Positions 5,354-7,124 of a stretch of 7,124 nt of DNA are shown here, one piece after another. The position numbers and the translations under genes are program-made. The stretch comes from UBA7672 sp035548775 (GTDB lineage: Bacteria; Pseudomonadota; Alphaproteobacteria; Caulobacterales; Hyphomonadaceae). Location: the NCBI GenBank assembly GCA_035548775.1, contig DASZSI010000295.1, positions 1 to 7,124 of the forward strand. Reading direction: 5' to 3'. The notes below the pieces were generated by a model. The model was not told the DNA's origin. It made no database searches and was given only the letters and a program-made list of their open reading frames with translations. Each line of letters starts with the position of its first letter. Positions within the stretch are counted from its first letter, which is position 1.

Positions 5354-6475
5354 ATGACGCGTCCAGTGATTTCGGCCACCGGTCTTTATACGCCGCCCAA
5401 TTCGATCTCGAACGCGGAGCTGGTGGCCAGCCTCAACGCCTGGACCGACAACTGGAATGCCGCCCACAAGGACGAGATCGCCGCGGGCAAGCTGGAGGCC
5501 AAGCAGCACTCCTCCGTCGAATTCATCGAGAAGGCGTCCGGCATCAAGTCTCGCTACGTCGTCGAGAAGGCCGGCGTGATCGATCCTGCCGTGATGCGGC
5601 CGCATATCCCGGAACGTCCCAACGAGCATATTTCGATCCTCGCCGAGATCGCGGTCGCCGCGGCGAAGGAAGCGATGGCGAAGGCGGGACGTGAAGGTAA
5701 GGAGATCGACGCCGTCATTTGCGCCGCCTCCAACATGCAGCGCGCCTATCCCGCCATGGCGATCGAGGTGCAGGCCGCGATCGGCTCACCCGGCTTCGCT
5801 TTCGACATGAACGTGGCGTGTTCGTCGGCCACCTTCGGCATCCAGACCGCGGCGGACTTCGTGCGCTCGGGCCATGCGAAGTCAGTGCTGATGGTGAACC
5901 CGGAAATCTGCTCGGGCCACCTCAACTTCACCGACCGCGACAGCCATTTCATCTTCGGCGACGTGGCGACGGCCGTGCTCGTCGAGGCGGAGGACATCGC
6001 GCCAAAGGGCGCCTGGTCGATCCTCGGCACGCATCTCAAGACGCAGTTCTCCAACAACATCCGCAACAATTTCGGCTTCCTCAACCGCGGCGACCCGGCG
6101 GGTGTCGGCAAGGCCGACAAGCTGTTCGTCCAGGAAGGCCGGAAAGTGTTCAAGGAAGTCGTGCCGCTGGTCTCCAACATGATCCTTGGCGAGATGGATC
6201 GTCTGGGATTGCATGCGCAGGACCTCAAGCGCCTCTGGCTGCATCAGGCGAATGCGGGCATGAACCGGCTCATTGCGGAGCGTGTGCTGGGCCACGAGGC
6301 CAGCGAAAGTGAAAGCCCCACCGTACTGGACACCTACGCCAACACATCCTCGGCGGGCTCGATCATCGCCTTCCACAAGCACAGCGCGGACTTCAAGCCA
6401 GGCGACAAGGGCCTGATCTGCTCGTTCGGCGCGGGTTATTCGGCCGGCACGGTGTTTGTCGAAAAGGCGATCTGA
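5354..6475 (+). CDS. Beta-ketoacyl-ACP synthase III (FabH-like, long form)
   Basis: This 373-residue thiolase-fold condensing enzyme has the complete KAS III triad: Cys156 in MNVACSSATFGIQ, His297 in RLWLHQANAGMN and Asn330 in DTYANTSSAGS. The closing glycine-rich strand is CSFGAGYSAGTVFVE (356-370). It would condense an acyl-CoA starter with malonyl-ACP in the cytoplasm. It is longer than E. coli FabH (317 residues), mainly through extra residues at about 25-55 between ISNAELV and SSVEFIEKASGIKSRYV, and near SHFIFGD/NNIRNNFGFLNRG. This long form is a recognised conserved subfamily in proteobacteria, so it is probably an accessory synthase rather than the housekeeping FabH; no plsX, acpP or fabD neighbour is present to suggest otherwise. 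The ATG at 5354 follows GAGG (5345-5348) by five bases. The 102-base upstream gap separates it from the kinase operon. The starter acyl group cannot be read from the sequence. Confidence 0.9.
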   Translation: MTRPVISATGLYTPPNSISNAELVASLNAWTDNWNAAHKDEIAAGKLEAKQHSSVEFIEKASGIKSRYVVEKAGVIDPAVMRPHIPERPNEHISILAEIAVAAAKEAMAKAGREGKEIDAVICAASNMQRAYPAMAIEVQAAIGSPGFAFDMNVACSSATFGIQTAADFVRSGHAKSVLMVNPEICSGHLNFTDRDSHFIFGDVATAVLVEAEDIAPKGAWSILGTHLKTQFSNNIRNNFGFLNRGDPAGVGKADKLFVQEGRKVFKEVVPLVSNMILGEMDRLGLHAQDLKRLWLHQANAGMNRLIAERVLGHEASESESPTVLDTYANTSSAGSIIAFHKHSADFKPGDKGLICSFGAGYSAGTVFVEKAI

Positions 6476-6478
6476 CGA

Positions 6479-7117
6479 TCAGCCCGTCCAGCGCGTGGCC
6501 TTCTGGGAAACTGCAGGCCGCTGACGTTCGACCGGCTGTTCCTTGGCCGTGCCGACATAGATGAAGCCGGCCACCTGTTCCGAACCCGCCATGCCGAGCG
6601 CCGCCTGCACATGGCTGTCGTAGGCGGGCGTCTCGGTTATCCAGCATGCCGCCCAGCCCATCGCATTGGCCGCGATCAACAGGTTCTGGCATAGCGCGCC
6701 GGCGGACAGCTGCTGCTCCCACACCGGCGTCTTCTTGGGATCGTGCGTCGGCGCCGAGATCACCGCGAGGATCACCGGCGCGCGCAGCGGCAGCTTCATC
6801 TCATCGGCCAGCTGCGCATCGGTTGCATCAGGATCGCGCAGGCGGCGCGCAGCGGCGAATATCTCGCCGAGCTTCCTGCGCGCCTCGCCCCCGATGATCA
6901 GAACGCGCCACGGCTCGAGCTTGCGATGATCCGGAACGCGCATGGCCAGCTTCAGCATCGCATCGATATCCGCCGCCGACGGTCCGGGCTCGGCTAGCAT
7001 CGCCACCGGCGTTGACCGCCGCAGCGCAAGCAGCTTCAGCGTTTCGGCGCTCTCGTGCGTCGGCGCCAGCGCAGCGCCGAATTCCGGCTCGGGCGGCAGG
7101 TCCGGACGGATCGGCAC
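6479..7117 (-). CDS. Nitroreductase-family protein, YdjA-like (5' end uncertain)
   Basis: This FMN-dependent nitroreductase-fold oxidoreductase is at least 212 residues. The FMN phosphate-binding RRSTPVAML (33-41) is followed by the family hallmark VPDHRKLEPWRVLII (61-75), typical of the small YdjA-type branch. The C-terminal half has LCQNLLIAANAMGWAACWITE (142-162), the helix and strand that pack on the flavin at the dimer interface, and FIYVGTAKEQP (185-195). Such enzymes use NAD(P)H to reduce nitro, quinone or similar compounds; the physiological substrate of this branch is not established. The GTG at 7117 is the first start codon available, but the frame is still open to the window edge and no proper ribosome site precedes it. 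The true start may lie outside, although the RRS motif already sits as deep as expected or deeper. Its stop is three bases from that of the convergent KAS III gene, leaving no room for a terminator between them. Confidence 0.88.
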   Translation of the reverse strand: MPIRPDLPPEPEFGAALAPTHESAETLKLLALRRSTPVAMLAEPGPSAADIDAMLKLAMRVPDHRKLEPWRVLIIGGEARRKLGEIFAAARRLRDPDATDAQLADEMKLPLRAPVILAVISAPTHDPKKTPVWEQQLSAGALCQNLLIAANAMGWAACWITETPAYDSHVQAALGMAGSEQVAGFIYVGTAKEQPVERQRPAVSQKATRWTG

Positions 7118-7124
7118 GCCTACT

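Noticed and set aside
1..7124. Search for CRISPR arrays, tRNA/rRNA genes, IS ends and long repeats
   Set aside because: No spaced direct repeats, cloverleaf, transposase or terminal inverted repeats were seen by eye on either strand.

Overview
This is a GC-rich window with tightly packed, mostly ordinary bacterial chromosomal genes. The gene content (ArsR/SRPBCC pair, WHG-type TetR, ACAD11-like dehydrogenase with an APH-fold kinase, long-form KAS III) fits a Gram-negative proteobacterium, most likely an alphaproteobacterium that degrades organic or fatty acids. That assignment is inferred from gene types and base composition only. No mobile element, CRISPR array, tRNA or rRNA was seen.

Layout. 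(1) Bases 1-279 (+) hold the C-terminal third of a short-chain dehydrogenase-fold protein. Its first visible residue is an Arg where classical SDRs carry the catalytic Lys, and it has a PNF...TYYP loop, so it looks like a halohydrin dehalogenase. (2) Bases 276-1027 (-) hold a translationally coupled arsR-SRPBCC operon. Its promoter has a perfect inverted repeat in the spacer between -35 and -10. (3) Bases 1186-1764 (+) encode an unrecognised outer-membrane-type lipoprotein. (4) Bases 1775-2380 (-) encode a TetR regulator transcribed away from (5) a two-gene operon at 2556-5251 (+): an acyl-CoA dehydrogenase, then an APH-type kinase with an extra C-terminal domain. A 15-bp perfect palindrome lies between TetR and the operon. 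(6) Bases 5354-6475 (+) encode a 373-residue beta-ketoacyl-ACP synthase III. It converges almost end to end on (7) a YdjA-like nitroreductase at 6479-7117 (-), whose N-terminus may run off the window.

How the genes work together. The dehydrogenase and kinase match the two halves of animal ACAD10/ACAD11 and the bacterial LvaA/LvaC pair. In those systems a kinase phosphorylates a 4-hydroxyacyl-CoA and the dehydrogenase-fold partner removes the phosphate, so that beta-oxidation can continue. Here the kinase seems to be fused to a domain resembling DUF6285 (LvaB-like), normally a small separate protein. The divergent TetR and its palindrome are the obvious candidate controls. The ArsR/SRPBCC pair is a separate autoregulated unit. 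The rest look like independent single genes.

The two most interesting items are the halohydrin dehalogenase-like fragment at the left edge and the kinase-DUF6285 fusion.
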